Counted from the stretch's first letter, positions 23,238 to 38,200 are shown. The stretch: DNA of 64,000 nt from Elysia crispata (GCA_033675545.1 JAWDGP010001363.1:145001-209000); one strand, 5' to 3'. Translations and numbers: made by a program. Notes: generated by a model from the letters alone, not told the origin.

Positions 23238-26200
23238 TGTAATGATTAGACTAATCTAGTCAGCAATCTGCAGCAAACATAACGATTAGACTAATCTAGG
23301 CAGTAGTCTATGGTGAATAGAAGACATAATGATTAGACTAATCTAGAAATTGTCTATGGTGGATACAAGACATAATGATTAGACTAATCTAAGCAGTAGT
23401 CTATGGTGGATAGAAGACATAATGATTAGATTAATCTAGACATTGTCCATGGTGGATAGAAGACATAATGATTAGACTAATCTAGGCAGTAGTCTATGGT
23501 GGATAGAAGACATAATGATTAGACTAATCTAGGCAGTAGTCTATGGTGGATAGAAGACATAATGATTAGACTAATCTAGGCAGTAGTCTATGGTGGATAG
23601 AAGACATAATGATTAGACTAATCTACGCAGTAGTCTATGGTGGATAGAAGACATAACGATTAGACTAATCTACGCAGTAGTCTATGGTGGATAGAAGACA
23701 TAATGATTAGACTAATCTAGGCAGTAGTCTATGGTGGATAGAAGACATAATGATTAGACTAATCTAAGCAGTAGTCTATGGTGGATAGAAGACATAATGA
23801 TTAGACTAATCTAGGCAGTAGTCTATGGTGGATAGAAGACATAATGATTAGACTAATCTAGGCAGTAGTCTATGGTGGATAGAAGACATAATGATTAGAC
23901 TAATCTAGGCAGTAGTCTATGGTGGATAGAAGACATAACGATTAGACTAATCTACGCAGTAGTCTATGGTGGATAAAAGACATAACGATTAGACTAATCT
24001 AGACATTGTCCATGGTGGATAGAAGACATAATGATTAGACTAATCTAGACATTGTCCATGGTGGATAGAAGACATAATGATTAGACTAATCTACGCAGTA
24101 GTCTATGGTGGATAGAAGACATAACGATTAGACTAATCTAGACATTGTCCATGGTGGATAGAAGACATAATGATTAGACTAATCTAGACATTGTCCATGG
24201 TGGATAGAAGACATAATGATTAGACTAATCTAGACATTGTCCATGGTGGATAGAAGACATAATGATTAGACTAATCTACGCAGTAGTCTATGGTGGATAG
24301 AAGACATAACGATTAGACTAATCTAGACATTGTCCATGGTGGATAGAAGACATAATGATTAGACTAATCTTGACATTGTCCATGGTGGATAGAAGACATA
24401 ATGGTTAGACTAATCTAGGCAGTTGTCTATGGTGGATAGAAGACATAATGATTAGACTAATCTAAGCAGTAGTCTATGGTGGATACAAGACATAATGATT
24501 AGACTAATCTAGGCAGCAGTCTATGGTGGATAGAAGACATAATGATTAGACTAATCTAGGCAGTAGTCTATGGTGGATAGAAGACATAATGATTAGACTA
24601 ATCTAGGCAGTAGTCTATGGTGGATACAAGACATAATGATTAGACTAATCTAAGCTGTAGTCTATGGTGGATAGAAGACATAATGATTAGATTAATCTAG
24701 GCAGTAGTCTATGGTGGATAGAAGACATAATGATTAGACTAATCTAGGCAGTAGTCTATGGTGGATAGAAGACATAATGATTAGACTAATCTAGGCAGTA
24801 GTCTATGGTGGATAGAAGACATAATGATTAGACTAATCTAGGCAGTAGTCTATGGTGGATAGAAGACATAATGATTAGACTAATCTAAGCAGTAGTCTAT
24901 GGTGGATAGAAGACATAATGATTAGACTAATCTAGGCAGTAGTCTATGGTGGATAGAAGACATAATGATTAGACTAATCTAGGCAGTAGTCTATGGTGGA
25001 TAGAAGACATAATGATTAGACTAATCTAGGCAGTAGTCTATGGTGGATAGAAGACATAACGATTAGACTAATCTACGCAGTAGTCTATGGTGGATAGAAG
25101 ACATAACGATTAGACTAATCTAGACATTGTCCATGGTGGATAGAAGACATAATGATTAGACTAATCTAGACATTGTCCATGGTGGATAGAAGACATAATG
25201 ATTAGACTAATCTACGCAGTAGTCTATGGTGGATAGAAGACATAACGATTAGACTAATCTAGACATTGTCCATGGTGGATAGAAGACATAATGATTAGAC
25301 TAATCTAGACATTGTCCATGGTGGATAGAAGACATAATGATTAGACTAATCTAGACATTGTCCATGGTGGATAGAAGACATAATGATTAGACTAATCTAC
25401 GCAGTAGTCTATGGTGGATAGAAGACATAACGATTAGACTAATCTAGACATTGTCCATGGTGGATAGAAGACATAATGATTAGACTAATCTTGACATTGT
25501 CCATGGTGGATAGAAGACATAATGGTTAGACTAATCTAGGCAGTTGTCTATGGTGGATAGAAGACATAATGATTAGACTAATCTAAGCAGTAGTCTATGG
25601 TGGATACAAGACATAATGATTAGACTAATCTAGGCAGCAGTCTATGGTGGATAGAAGACATAATGATTAGACTAATCTAGGCAGTAGTCTATGGTGGATA
25701 GAAGACATAATGATTAGACTAATCTAGGCAGTAGTCTATGGTGGATAGAAGACATAATGATTAGACTAATCTAGGCAGTAGTCTATGGTGGATAGAAGAC
25801 ATAATGATTAGACTAATCTAGGCAGTAGTCTATGGTGGATACAAGACATAATGATTAGACTAATCTAGGCAGTAGTCTATGGTGGATAGAAGACATAATG
25901 ATTAGACTAATCTAGGCAGTAGTCTATGGTGGATAGAAGACATAATGATTAGATTAATCTAGACATTGTCCATGGTGGATAGAAGACATAATGATTAGAC
26001 TAATCTAGGCAGTAGTCTATGGTGGATAGAAGACATAATGATTAGACTAATCTAGGCAGTAGTCTATGGTGGATACAAGACATAATGATTAGACTAATCT
26101 AGGCAGTTGTCTATGGTGGATAGAAGACATAATGACTAGACTAAACTAGGCAGTAGTCTATGGTGGATACAAGACATAATGATTAGACTAATCTAGGCAG

Positions 26201-26945
26201 TAGTCTATGGTGGATACAAGACATAATGATTAGACTAATCTAGACATTGTCCATGGTGGATAGAAGACATAACGATTAGACTAATCTAGGCAGTAGTCTA
26301 TGGTGGATACAAGACATAATGATTAGACTAATCTAGGCATTGTCTACGGTGGACAGAAGACATAATGATTAGACTAATCTAGGCATTGTCTACGGTGGAC
26401 AGAAGACATAACGATTAGACTAATCTAGGCAGTAGTCTATGGTGGATACAAGACATAATGATTAGACTAATCTAGACATTGTCCATGGTGGATAGAAGAC
26501 ATAACGATTAGACTAATCTAGGCAGTAGTCTATGGTGGATACAAGACATAATGATTAGACTAATCTAGACATTGTCCATGGTGGATAGAAGACATAATGA
26601 TTAGACTAAACTAGGCAGTAGTCTATGGTGGATAGAAGACATAATGATTAGACTAATCTAGACATTGTCCATGGTGGATAGAAGACATAACGATTAGACT
26701 AAACTAGGCAGTAGTCTATGGTGGATAGAAGACATAATGATTAGACTAATCTAGGCAGTAGTCTATGGTGGATACAAGACATAATGATTAGACTAATCTA
26801 GGCAGTAGTCTGTGGTGGATAGAAGACATAATGATTAGATTAATCTAGGCAGTATTCAGCAATCTGAAGTTCTGAAGTAGGCATAATGATCAGACTAATC
26901 TATTCAGCAGTTTGTGGTAGACTTCATGATTAGACTTATCTAGTT
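23238..26945. repeat. 46/47-bp satellite array with higher-order structure (about 79 copies)
   Basis: Tandem array about 3.7 kb long. The unit is CATAATGATTAGACTAATCT, then AGGCAGTAGTCTATGGTGGA, then TAGAAGA (47 bp). A second subtype replaces GGCAGTAGTCT with GACATTGTCC and is 46 bp. Each unit has the odd palindrome GATTAGACTAATC. An ordered block of subtypes and private variants (for example CTTGACATTG followed by ATGGTTAGAC) occurs once at 24364 and again at 25485, so a block of about 1,121 bp has been duplicated as one unit. Edge copies are diverged. It lies in the spacer between the two genes. Confidence 0.96.
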
Positions 26946-28458
26946 CAGAAAATTTTACAGGCTCCTAGTCCTTCAGAGTCTCAGTTTTATAGATATGAAA
27001 TTGTTAAAATAAGGATTCAACACCATGCTGCGTCACTTAGAATGTCAGTAGATATTTTGAAAACGCAAGAAGAAAGCTTCATCTTTACTGATCATCAAAA
27101 CAACAAAATGATCTTCTGATTTATCAAGAAATCTGATAGGATTTTCTTTAAAAAAAAAATGAATAAATTCAAAACAATGCACTTTAAAAGCAGGATTTAT
27201 TTGACATTCCTCCATACTTAAAACAAAATTAGGCATTGGACATAATCAACAAAGATATAATATTTTAAACAATCACCTTTCAATACAATTCAGCTTCTGC
27301 AAACTTCCTCCTATCATATCCATGATGAGCATCTCATCACAACATTTTTCCTCTTTTAATGTATCAAATAAAACCAAAAGACAACTCTCGTTGCTTAGTT
27401 TTAATGAAAACAGTTTTTTTCTTTTTTCTCTGTTGTTCTTATAGTGTCGTCAAACCTCCCCGATACATAATCATAATGGTAGAAACAAGCTTTAAATTTC
27501 GCTTGCATAAAAATACAAGAAACTCACATAAATATTACAATCGACAACAAGAATCATTCTATGGCTTCGTTATGGATGAGAACAAGCAAGACACTCATGA
27601 CAAATAAAAAACCACACACAATCACAAAAAGTTAATGGCTGGCTGCATATACAATGACCATTATAACTGATGAAATATTCACAAATATGATTCTGTACAA
27701 AATAAGTTTGGAAGCAAATTACAGAATGACTCCCAAAGCATAAAACTATTTAAGCTGAAAAAATAGATACAAAAAAAAATCAATAACAAAATCTTTATAT
27801 TCTCTACTCATATTAAATACTTATGATCACAACTGACATACTTTTTTCCTCAGACTATTCGTGAAAAAGATTTTTTATTTTCAAATTAAGCATAACAATG
27901 CATCAGTTCCTGGATTAAATATTACATTCTACAATCGAAGCCTCTCAAACCATGAATGTTGCAGCGATAGCAACAAATGTATAGATCTGCTCTGCATGAT
28001 GAATCAGTCTCAAGTGTTCACCACATAATACAGGTTCTGGGAGTCACACTTGACAAGAAATGTTATCCATTATAATATTCATCCAATCATTCAAGGAATA
28101 TATACGAAGATAGGACTGTTTCTATTCCTTTGAATTAATACTAAACAAAATTAAATTGATTTTGTCAATTCCTGGTCATAAAGCTACTTAGCCAAGGTGT
28201 TTTGAAATTTGGGAACATTGATAACAACAAGAATTGTTCCAACTTAATTCTCTTAGAATTACAGGATTGTCATTAATTCCAAAATTGTATTACATCAATT
28301 TAAAAAAGAATAATAAAGTCTGTGCATGAAACCCACTATATTTTAATTTGTTATGACCTTTCATTAGAGTTCATGATGAGTGTGTTTGCCTGTGTGATTG
28401 GCAAATTTGACATAATTAGCAAAAAATCCTAGAGTAAAGTGATCTTTGATTCCTTATC
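26946..28458 (-). other. Presumed MDN1 3' UTR and downstream flank
   Basis: No coding exon seen. Downstream of the MDN1 stop on the minus strand an ATTAAA (plus-strand ATTTAAT-type TTTAAT at 28342-28347) could direct polyadenylation about 110 bases after the stop. Other AATAAA-like sites lie further downstream, so the true transcript end cannot be fixed from sequence. Confidence 0.4.
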
Positions 28459-30839
28459 CTATCTATCTGAAGCAGTAACCAGTTCAAACCACTGTCTAAG
28501 AGCATCACTCAAAATCTGCGGCATCGAGTTGATGTCTCTCAAGAAGATATAGAACGGGAAGGGGAACAACTCCATGTACGACTTGATCTCTTGAATCTGA
28601 GAAAATTCATTCGTTTCTAGTTAAGTATTAGAAGAATTTAAAAAATCTTTGAAAGTCTTCACAACATAATTAGAGAATAAAGTCTTCATCTTTGTCACTA
28701 AAAAAGACATTTGCATCTTTCTATACTTGTTACTAAGCCCACTTTTAACTGTGATTTATTTCGACTTAAGATTGTAATGTAGGCTTTATATTACAAAATA
28801 TTTCCAGATGTTCATCTAAAATTACCTTCATAGGATGGAGTTCCATGTAAACTACTACAATTATTGCAACGTGGGATTGCGACTTTGCTATAGCAAAACT
28901 CATTCACATAAAAAAAAAAAAACAACAATAGCAAAATAGCAGATATACATGTATATACATATATATTATAACTTTATTGCCATTATAATACGTAGCAGAC
29001 CAACATTGCCATGCTTACCTTTCCTGATGGTTCCATGATGGGAACTCTTGCATCAAGTAAGGAGCCCTGAAATACACAGATTGTCAAAGTTTACATTAGC
29101 AACGTCATTTATACAATGATTACTCCTAATGTGGCGAGATCCAACTTCTTTGTAGAAGTTCAGCAGTGAACAGAAGTTTATCTATGCCACCCGTGAACTT
29201 CTAATGTTAATTTGATGAAAGAAGACATGCTGCTGTTTTATAAATCTGTATCTGTTGGGTCAAATGCTTGATCCACATCTAAGAAAGGCAGCCGAATTGA
29301 AGCCTGTGTTATCTAGATAATCTGGGGGAGGTCTCCAACAGTCTTGACAATTACATACCATAGAAGAGGTGGAGGCATGTTTAAAAAAAAATTAAAAAAT
29401 GAAGGGTCTTGAACTGCTTATGCTTATGGCGTATGAGATATTGATGAAACCAAGTACTGCGTTTCTTAGACCTTAAACGAAATTTTGGCATATGTTAAAA
29501 ATCACTGGAGATTAAAATTTCTTGCATTGCCCAGGTATATGTCCTCGTGAGGAACTGATAATTCAACCACCATCTCTCACGGAAGAACAGCCTCTTGAAA
29601 GGAATTTCACTTGCTTTTCAGCCGAAGCTGATCGGGAAGAAAATTGACCCGAGCTAAGGTTCAGAGAAATGCTAAGCAGAAAGCAGTTCTAATCTCCCCT
29701 CTAACTTCCTAACTGGAAGATCAACGATGAGTCCGTCCTGAGACAAAGCTAAATTATTCGCTTTCTGATAGTTTGAGGGGTGAATTATGAATGATTAAAC
29801 TGTTAACCAAGATCCGAATATGTCAAAACTATGTACCCCTTCCACACAGACTATCCATATGTGTTAATTGAATCTTGCTGAGTCTACAGAGTAGTCCTCG
29901 TACCACAAAATCTAAAAAATTTCAAACTTATAGATAACCTGGTTCTTTTTAAGAATCCATAATTTGTTTATTTTCTAAAATCACTTTTCACACAAGCTGA
30001 TTGCTAAAAACTGAGCCTGTCAAAATTGTTCTTAAGTAATTTATGAGGGTATTGTATTCCCAACCGAATAATATATAGTCTCAGGCTATACGTCCATGGT
30101 GTAAAACTTCAAGAACATTTTTGGACTGGTATGACACTAGCTGGTACAGGGCCAGCTTGCTGTCTCATATAACTCTACAAACTTTCTCCTTCACCATCTA
30201 TGCCCCTGTTTTGTGTGTGTGTGTGTATATATATGTGTGCTAACCTTCTTGTCTGGACTGTCAAGTATGAGGAACACAAGGAAAATACGAGCTTGTCTGG
30301 CTCGCTTAACTGCCCTCCTCACTATGTCCATGCCCTCACGGAACACTCCGTGGCCATCAGAGAGGACCAGTAGAAGCTGAGCAGGCTGCTCCCTTCCCCC
30401 GATGCTGGCACTTGACCTGACCTGGGCCTGCTGCATCAGACCAAGAGCTGTGTCCAGCAGCTGGGAGAAAAGTTGAGAGTGAAATAAATACAGAAAATGT
30501 GCTTCAGCTAACTACATATTCTTAAATATTTCAAATGAATAAATTTCACATAGTCTACAATAACATAATGATATCTACGTCAATACATATTACTTAGCTA
30601 TGAGGACACATTTACATGTGCAAGATTTTTTTTTAATTTGGAAAAACTTAAAAATGCAAGAACAGTATTGTTGTTTCTTACTCTAATATTTGCCACATCT
30701 TAACTTATTAGAAATGATCTCACTGGTAGAACTATCCACTAAGTTTGAAAAATTCAGTAATCAACAAATTTTATCTTGAAAATTAAAAAGTGAAAGATGA
30801 TAACTGCAGCAGATTCTTCATTCTCTAATTTTTAAATGA

Positions 30840-30920
<81 letters not shown>

Positions 30921-32289
30921 AGAAAATTGCAGAGACAGGAAGAAAGATGGGAAATACTTGAAAGATGAAAGTAAAGAAAGGAGAGAGCTTAAGACGAACC
31001 AAAGAAAAGCGGGCTCTTGGGGGGAGAGAGACAGACAGACACAGAGAAAAAATAAGAAAAACAAAGGGATGGGAGAAAAGATGAAAGAGAGCTAGGAAAA
31101 GACTTTTGTTGATTGTTTGATTTATCTGATCCACACTAATCATCTCAGGTCACTAAAATCCTTTACAGGCAGGTATTAGCCAAAAACATCCGGCCGTTCA
31201 ATGACATGTGGGTTCTGAATCCGCCGAGAAGATTGTTTGCTTCTGAAGGAGCAGAAACTCACCACAAAGCTACATAGTGGTGTATAATAGCCCCGAGTAA
31301 GCATACTATCTAGACTAGAAACCTTGAACTACCTGTCCATATTTTGTCTGTTTTTGTTCACAGGTCAAATGCTGGAGAATGTTCGCTCCAGACTGCTGGG
31401 TGAATGGTTCGAAGAATGGGTGCAGCACTCTTACATCCTCTCCAAAGCTTGAATTACAAGAGGAAAAACAAGAAAATTTCATAATCAATTATTCTAGTAT
31501 TTATCTAAAGCTGTCTTGACCACACTTAAGTCATATAGAGTAGGGTAAGTAGTCACCTATCTAGTATGAATACATGAACTAAAAATACAATAGTTTTAAC
31601 AATATGGAAAGAGACTTCATGACTGGAGGAAAGAGCTCATACACTTCAAACTTCAGTTTTGTTACTTACAAGATTTCTATACCATGTAACAACCCTATGC
31701 TCTCTCCATTACCCAACTCTCGATGGTAATTTCAGATTTCACTAAACATACCTGCACACAGCTAGATCACCAGATTCCAGCAGGGTCAAGGCATTTGACA
31801 CCAGCGCCAGGGACTCAAAGGCCAGCTGTGACAGAAAAGTATAAAGTAAAAAAAATTCTTATCATAATAATTTGTGATAAATCTTTAAACTTCTGCATAC
31901 AATGTTTTTATGGAAAGTCTTACAGTTTCTGTTTCTTGTCAAAAGCATCCAAGTAAAATGATATAGATAAGAGCTGCTTCAGACCTATATGAGTAAATGT
32001 TAATCATTTAGAGCGTGATTATCCCAGCAACTCATTGCCTATAACAGATAGTAACAGCAATAATCAATCAGGATGTGTTACTAGTAAAGAGAAGTTGAAA
32101 AAGAATGAGGCTACCTGCTTGGAGTGGTTGTCTGCCATGCTGGCTGAGTCATCAATTGCTATCATTATCTGATACTGGCGTTTGCTGGGTTTGCTTCGCC
32201 TCAGCCAGATCTTGTCTTTCCTGAACTGGCTGGCAATGTATGGGATCACCTTCCGCATGTTCAGACGTTTCCCTGTTCGGTAGTCACCT
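28459..32289 (-). other. MDN1: MDN1 exons encoding the MIDAS (VWA-like) domain
   Basis: The last six exons encode the metal-ion-dependent adhesion site domain. The metal-binding DxSxS motif is DDSAS at 32139-32153, preceded by the very conserved IWLRR and RQYQI segments. A further candidate metal ligand is the Asp of SDGHG (codon at 30356-30358). The domain ends in ALRQWFELV, a few residues before the stop, as in vertebrate midasin. In yeast Rea1 this domain binds the UBL domains of Rsa4 and Ytm1. All key residues are present, so it appears functional. Confidence 0.93.
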
Positions 32290-35200
32290 CTGACATGAGA
32301 AGGGTGAGAGAGAGTGAAAGGCAGAGACAGAGGGTAAGAGGGTTTGACAGAGGAAGGTTGATAAACATAAATGCATTGAATGAACAGCTTTTACAATTGC
32401 CTGTTCCTGCCCAAACAATTTCATGGTAAATGTTGCAATTTCAGTGACTCCAAATGTAATAAAAAATGTGTTCTAAGTACAAGAGAATTAAGATCAGTTT
32501 CACTTTCATTTCCCCAATATATAAAGTAAGAGACGTATTACACCAACACACCAAGAGAACAATTTGTGATATAGAGACTAGATTTCTTCATGACCTAAAT
32601 CTGCTGTAGTTGTTAAATTCCATGCCACACAACCTGAACACTTAGGCACAAAGTATGCAGTAAATGTAGATATCTCGTTGCTTGTTTTGCAGAAAAGGTT
32701 TTACACGTAGATGTTAAAAAATTTGAATATGCGGCCTTTTTGGTGTGAAAAAAGTGGTTGAATACCTATTTAGCATCTTTTGGAACAAATACATAGGGCA
32801 ATGGAGTGCAACTTAAAAAAAAGTAAAAAAAAAAAAAACAACAACAACAAAAACTTAGCAAACTTAAAAGGAAAAACAATCAGCTAAAAAAAAAAATGCA
32901 AGACATGAAAGAAAATCTGTCACAAATAGTAACATGGAATCCTGGCCAGACAGTTTAAGTTATCTCGATAAGCCAGTTTCAATAAAAATCTGCGCATTTA
33001 AATGTTTTATATCATCAGAAAGAAGATACATTAAGAAACAGAGTACGAAAATTAAAACCCATTTATCTTTTATGATTTTTTTTTTAATTTCTAAAGGCTT
33101 AATTCCACCTTTACTTCAAAAGATCTTTCCATATTAATTGTATTGTCTGTAGCTTAAAATGAAAAAAAAAGATGCATATGTGAATGGAGCAGAATTGATT
33201 GATCTGAATTCACCGCAGCCTCACAGCTCAAATCAACACAAGTTTGAATTGAAACTTATGCAGTTGCTCTTTACTGAGCTCTCACTATGTGAAGAATCAA
33301 GAGCTACGACAATTCTGTGAATCCTGTGTGATTGTTCCTCTTACTTGAGCTTGGTGGCCTGTGATGGCTCCAGGATAAGACGCAGCTGCTCGCACAACTC
33401 CTGAGACAGTGAGCATGTGATTGCCTGGTATTTCTGCCATGCCTCTGATGCTGCTTTGGCCTAAATCATATGGTCAATCAGAACAGACGTCAAATCAAGT
33501 TTTGTAACAATCAAGAACAATCATTAATTTCTAGAATAGGATCAACTACTCAAAGTGAAAGTTGACGCAGAAAAAAAATTAGCATTTCTATTGAAAGCTT
33601 GACTATATACTGTAATGGTAATTAGAATGGTTGAATAACATCTGATAAAGAACAGTTGAGAAACATCTGAAGCAATTCAGACAGAAGTTACACACAAAAA
33701 CTGAAGTTTCTTTTTTTCATTTTCCGTTGATGGAATACATCTTACCATAGATCTGCAAGAATTTTTTCAGTCCCTCAAGGAAAAAAAATTCACTTCTACT
33801 CCGGTACCAAGAAAGATTCAATTAAAATTCTAAGATTGCTTGATTCACCCAACATTTTCTCATACTCTGTGTTCCGATAATAATTAGGAAATCTTTCTGT
33901 GGAAGTTACCCCTCAAAATATGGCCATCAATTCTTAAAGAAATTTCCCACATTCCTTAGTTAGATTTAATAGATGATATTATGAACAACTATAAAGTCAA
34001 TAGATATTGGTACAAAAAAACCCAAAAAACTTGACAAAAGACAAATAGATGAGACCAACCAGGTCAGCCATTTCCTCTCCAGGGTGGGACCACACAGTCA
34101 CGCTCTGTTCAAGTTCTGAACGCATTTCCTCAACATCACCATCAAGAAGCTGGGAACAAAAAGTTTTTTAGTTCCAAATTTTTGATAATTGTATTTTGAA
34201 TATCAGTCAATGCAGTTGAAACTAAATTAATCTGATGAATTCAGATTGAAACATAGCACACACACACAAAATCACATACATCACAGCTCTCTGCTCTGCT
34301 GGTATAACTCTGACCAATTTACAGTTTCCAACACCCCTAAAGCAATCCAAGTGCTATATACCATAACACAAAGCTCTTAGCCCAAAAAAAACACCTTTAG
34401 TCACACATTTGGAAGTCATCAGAGGAAGAAAGTCTGTCGCCACTGTGCACCAACGTCAAATGAGCAGTGCCGTTGCCATTTCTTTATATATGTAATTTTA
34501 CTATTTCTGGTGCATTCTCCTAAAATTTTCTGGTAATGAACAAAATACTTTAATCAAAACTGAAGTCCCCTTGTTGTAACAACTTCCAACTTGCCTGAAA
34601 CTCTACTTAACAGGTTGGTTCGTCTAATCCCTGCTCTGACTCAAACACTTAACTCTCCTATGATCAGTCTGCAATTCCACTGTCCCAGTAATTTGACGCT
34701 TCCAAAACAGCTTATATACAGAAAAGTGAAAATACTGCTGCGAGGAAACTGAGTCTGAAATCAAATATCTAATCCAGTTCAAGCACATAGAATATTAAAA
34801 TATGAGAAACCTACTGCAGGATCCAAATGCAGATTTTCCAGAACTGTATGAATGGTGGACTCGGGCTTTCTCTCCACTGTGTAAGTTAGCACACGCTCTC
34901 CGTCAACATCTAGTCTCTCTGTCTCAAGATTTTTTTGGTAGTCCTTTTCAGTAGTCTTAGTCTCATTGCTTTCTATACTCTTAGACTTCAAGGGCCGTTT
35001 ATCTTCTACATGTGGGGCATTCTATAAAAACATAACAGTTAAGGTGTCAAAAATATTTAAGCAGTCTCAATTATTTATTTAAAAACAAATTAATGTATAA
35101 GCAGATATATTAACTGCTGTATGTTGAATGCATCTGGAAGAAAATATTTCTACTGGGGAATTTGTCATGAAACTAAGTGAGAAAGATTCTTATTTAAGAA

Positions 35201-38200
35201 AAACTTTTATTTTTAACCTGCAAAAAAAAGCAAACAAAAAAAAAAACAAGAGCACATCCTGCCATCCATCAAAATGTTTTAATTTTTCACATGCTCTACA
35301 AGTCATGTTTCATTAAATAATAAAAAAAAAAATTGATAAAAAGCACAAAACTAAAGGAAAAAAAAAAAGAAATATATACAGAAACAGAAAAAATAAAGCT
35401 ATCAAGCCTAAAAACAAAGAACACCCACAGTGAGCTCTTCCTCGTCTTCCATGGCTGCATCCTCCTCCTGATTGTCCAGCTCGCCCCCTTCGTCTTGAGC
35501 TGGCACAGCCTGCGTCTCTTGCGTCTGCTCCTGAGTTGCTACATCCACAGTTTGGGCGTCCCAGTGACTCTTGGGATCAGTCACATGCTGGTACTCCTCA
35601 GATATGTTCTTCTGCTCTTCCTCTTGTGCTTCTGCCATCTCATCATCTGAGAGAAAAAAAGAAATATGTGTGACTCACACATGCAGGAAATGACAACATT
35701 GAGGCAGTACATTTCATAGCAAATACAATCCCCATTCGCCCCTCAACTTTTCCTATCAAAACAGTTTAATTAAACAACCCAACCTATAACAAGTAACATT
35801 ACTTAGAGAAATTAACTTGTCTATGATATGAGCATGCATCATGAAAACATATTGATTTTGATAGGTAAAGAATGAATAAAAACTTTGAATTAAGATTATT
35901 TTATATGAGAGTTTTTACTCAGTATTGGAACTGAACCTTCTAAGCTATGAGAAAACAAAAAAACCCTAACATCACAAACTGAAGTCACTAAAGAAAACGT
36001 AGATTGTCAGATGTTCATCTCAAATGTCTCCAGCATTACTGCATGCAATGAACAAAAGGAAAATCTCAGTTTAACAGTGTTCATTATCAGCACTCCCAGA
36101 CAACGCTGCAAAGCGAAACTAGATCAATATGTCTGTGAGCTCCATTCACATATTAAAAATTAAAATTTTTTACCCAGCAAAACAATGAATCCACTGTTGG
36201 AAGCAAGAAACAGATTTGGCTTGTATAAAGAATTGAATAAAGACTAAAACAGTTACCATCCATATCTTGCTGTTCCTCTCTCTTGTCTTGCTCCCTGGTC
36301 TTCAGGCGACGATGCTCTTCATCCCTCGAGCCTAAAGTTCGCTGGTCATCTGTCTCCCCTGGTTTACGCTGTCTCTGTAAAACCAAAAATTTTATCCAAG
36401 CATTGCTACAAAATTTGACTTGATGGGGAAAGAGCAAGTGCTAAATGAAGAAAATGAAGAAAGGAGTAAGGGTGGTAGAAGATTAAGTCCAGAAAAAAAA
36501 TTTTTAAACCTTGGCAAAAGAAACAAAAACATTTCAGTTTTCTTTATATGGAGTTTTTAATTTTAACCCTCTGAAACAAGTTCACAGACCATCATCAATA
36601 GCCTTTCTTAGAGACATGAACTGCTTTGTCTGGGTATACCATCTGGTTTGTATGAGTAAATAATTTGTTTTTTTTATCTTTTATTTGGTTTTGTCGTACA
36701 AAATTTTATCTCTTGTGATTCAATTTTCTCTCTCCAGTTAGCCCCCTTTGGCTTTTGATGAGGCAGAACCATTGTGCTGTGAATGATTCAGTTCAAACAG
36801 TCTTGTGCACTTTGATATAAATAAATTTATTCTGTACAATATGCATATAACTACTTGTAAACTTTGTCTATCTACGGTGATACTTAGAAGATTCCGACCT
36901 TTTTCTCCCTCTGCAGAGAAGGGGTTTCAGATGTCTGATTAGAATTTTGTCCGAAGTTTCCATCGGGATCCTCAGAGCTGGCTGCGCCTACTCCACTCTG
37001 CGAAGAGCATCAAGTAAAGGGACAGTTACCAACCAACTTCACAAAGTAGAAACTGATTGATTGAAATTGACAATTTGGATCACTCTCCTATTTTTCACCC
37101 TCCAAGCCCCCCCCCCCCCCTCAAAAAAAAAATATGATGCTTCAATTTAGCCAACTTTTAACATCTATTTCAGTAATATAAGCATTCAACTATTGCAAGA
37201 ATAATATTGGACATTGATGCTTGCAATCCTTCCAATATAAATCACTCAAGTTAACAGGAAGACACTCTTTATTTATTTTATATTAACAGTATTGTGTAGA
37301 TTTATTAGGGAGTTCAAAAGCCATTTTCAAATGGGTTTCTATTTTATAATTATAAATCTTTTATGGTTAATTTAACTTTCATCAGACATCAACTGACCTG
37401 ATCGTGATCTTGTTCCTGGTTTGGCATCGCTGGTTCTTCCTGCTCCAAACCCCCTTCTGCTCTCTCCTCCTCTTCTGCTTGTTGCGCCTGTTGAGTTGCA
37501 TCTCCAGAAGTCTTATCATCGACTGCGTCTATCTGGTCCTGAGGTTTGGGCTTTGCCTTGTCTTCCTCCTGCTCCAACTCCCCTAGAAGTTTTTCTTCCT
37601 CCTGATTAAAAGTTTTGAGACCAGATACTTATATTGTTCGTATGAAAAGATGAAGAAAGATAGTGAGTTATATACCTGGTTACCATAGTCATGAAAATAC
37701 GAACAGGTATTTGGACACATCCGAGAAAACTAGAAGGAATACTTATTACGTATATTGATTATTTCCAAGCTTCTCATGCACTTGAGAATTGAGAGGTCTT
37801 TTGAACTCTTGTGTTTAACAAGTAATGTACATGTCGCGAGGACTCCAGTAGAGTACAGAGCATGAAGAGCATCTCTAGCTTAAGTCATTAAGTTGGGATC
37901 TTTGCTTGTTACCCTCCTTCTGGTTTTGACTACCTGATGCAAAAAACTTGGTAGTTCTAAAATACCTAAATCGGTATAACTCCAATAAGTTGTCACTCAC
38001 AATGTCAAAAAAAAACTTCTAGTTGTGTCCTCTACCTATGTCCCTTTAAAATTATTTTGATGTAATCACAAGGATTTTTACTGCACTCTTGCCTTCATTT
38101 GTTCATATATTTTGATGTCAATATTGTGTCCCAATGTATGAGTTTAAATTTAGCTCTTAGGGAAAGATCGCTGCAATGGGCTTTGCAAAATAAGAGATGT

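Noticed and set aside
23238-26945. CRISPR-like array
   Set aside because: Units are contiguous with no unique spacers and the context is a eukaryotic genome; this is a satellite.
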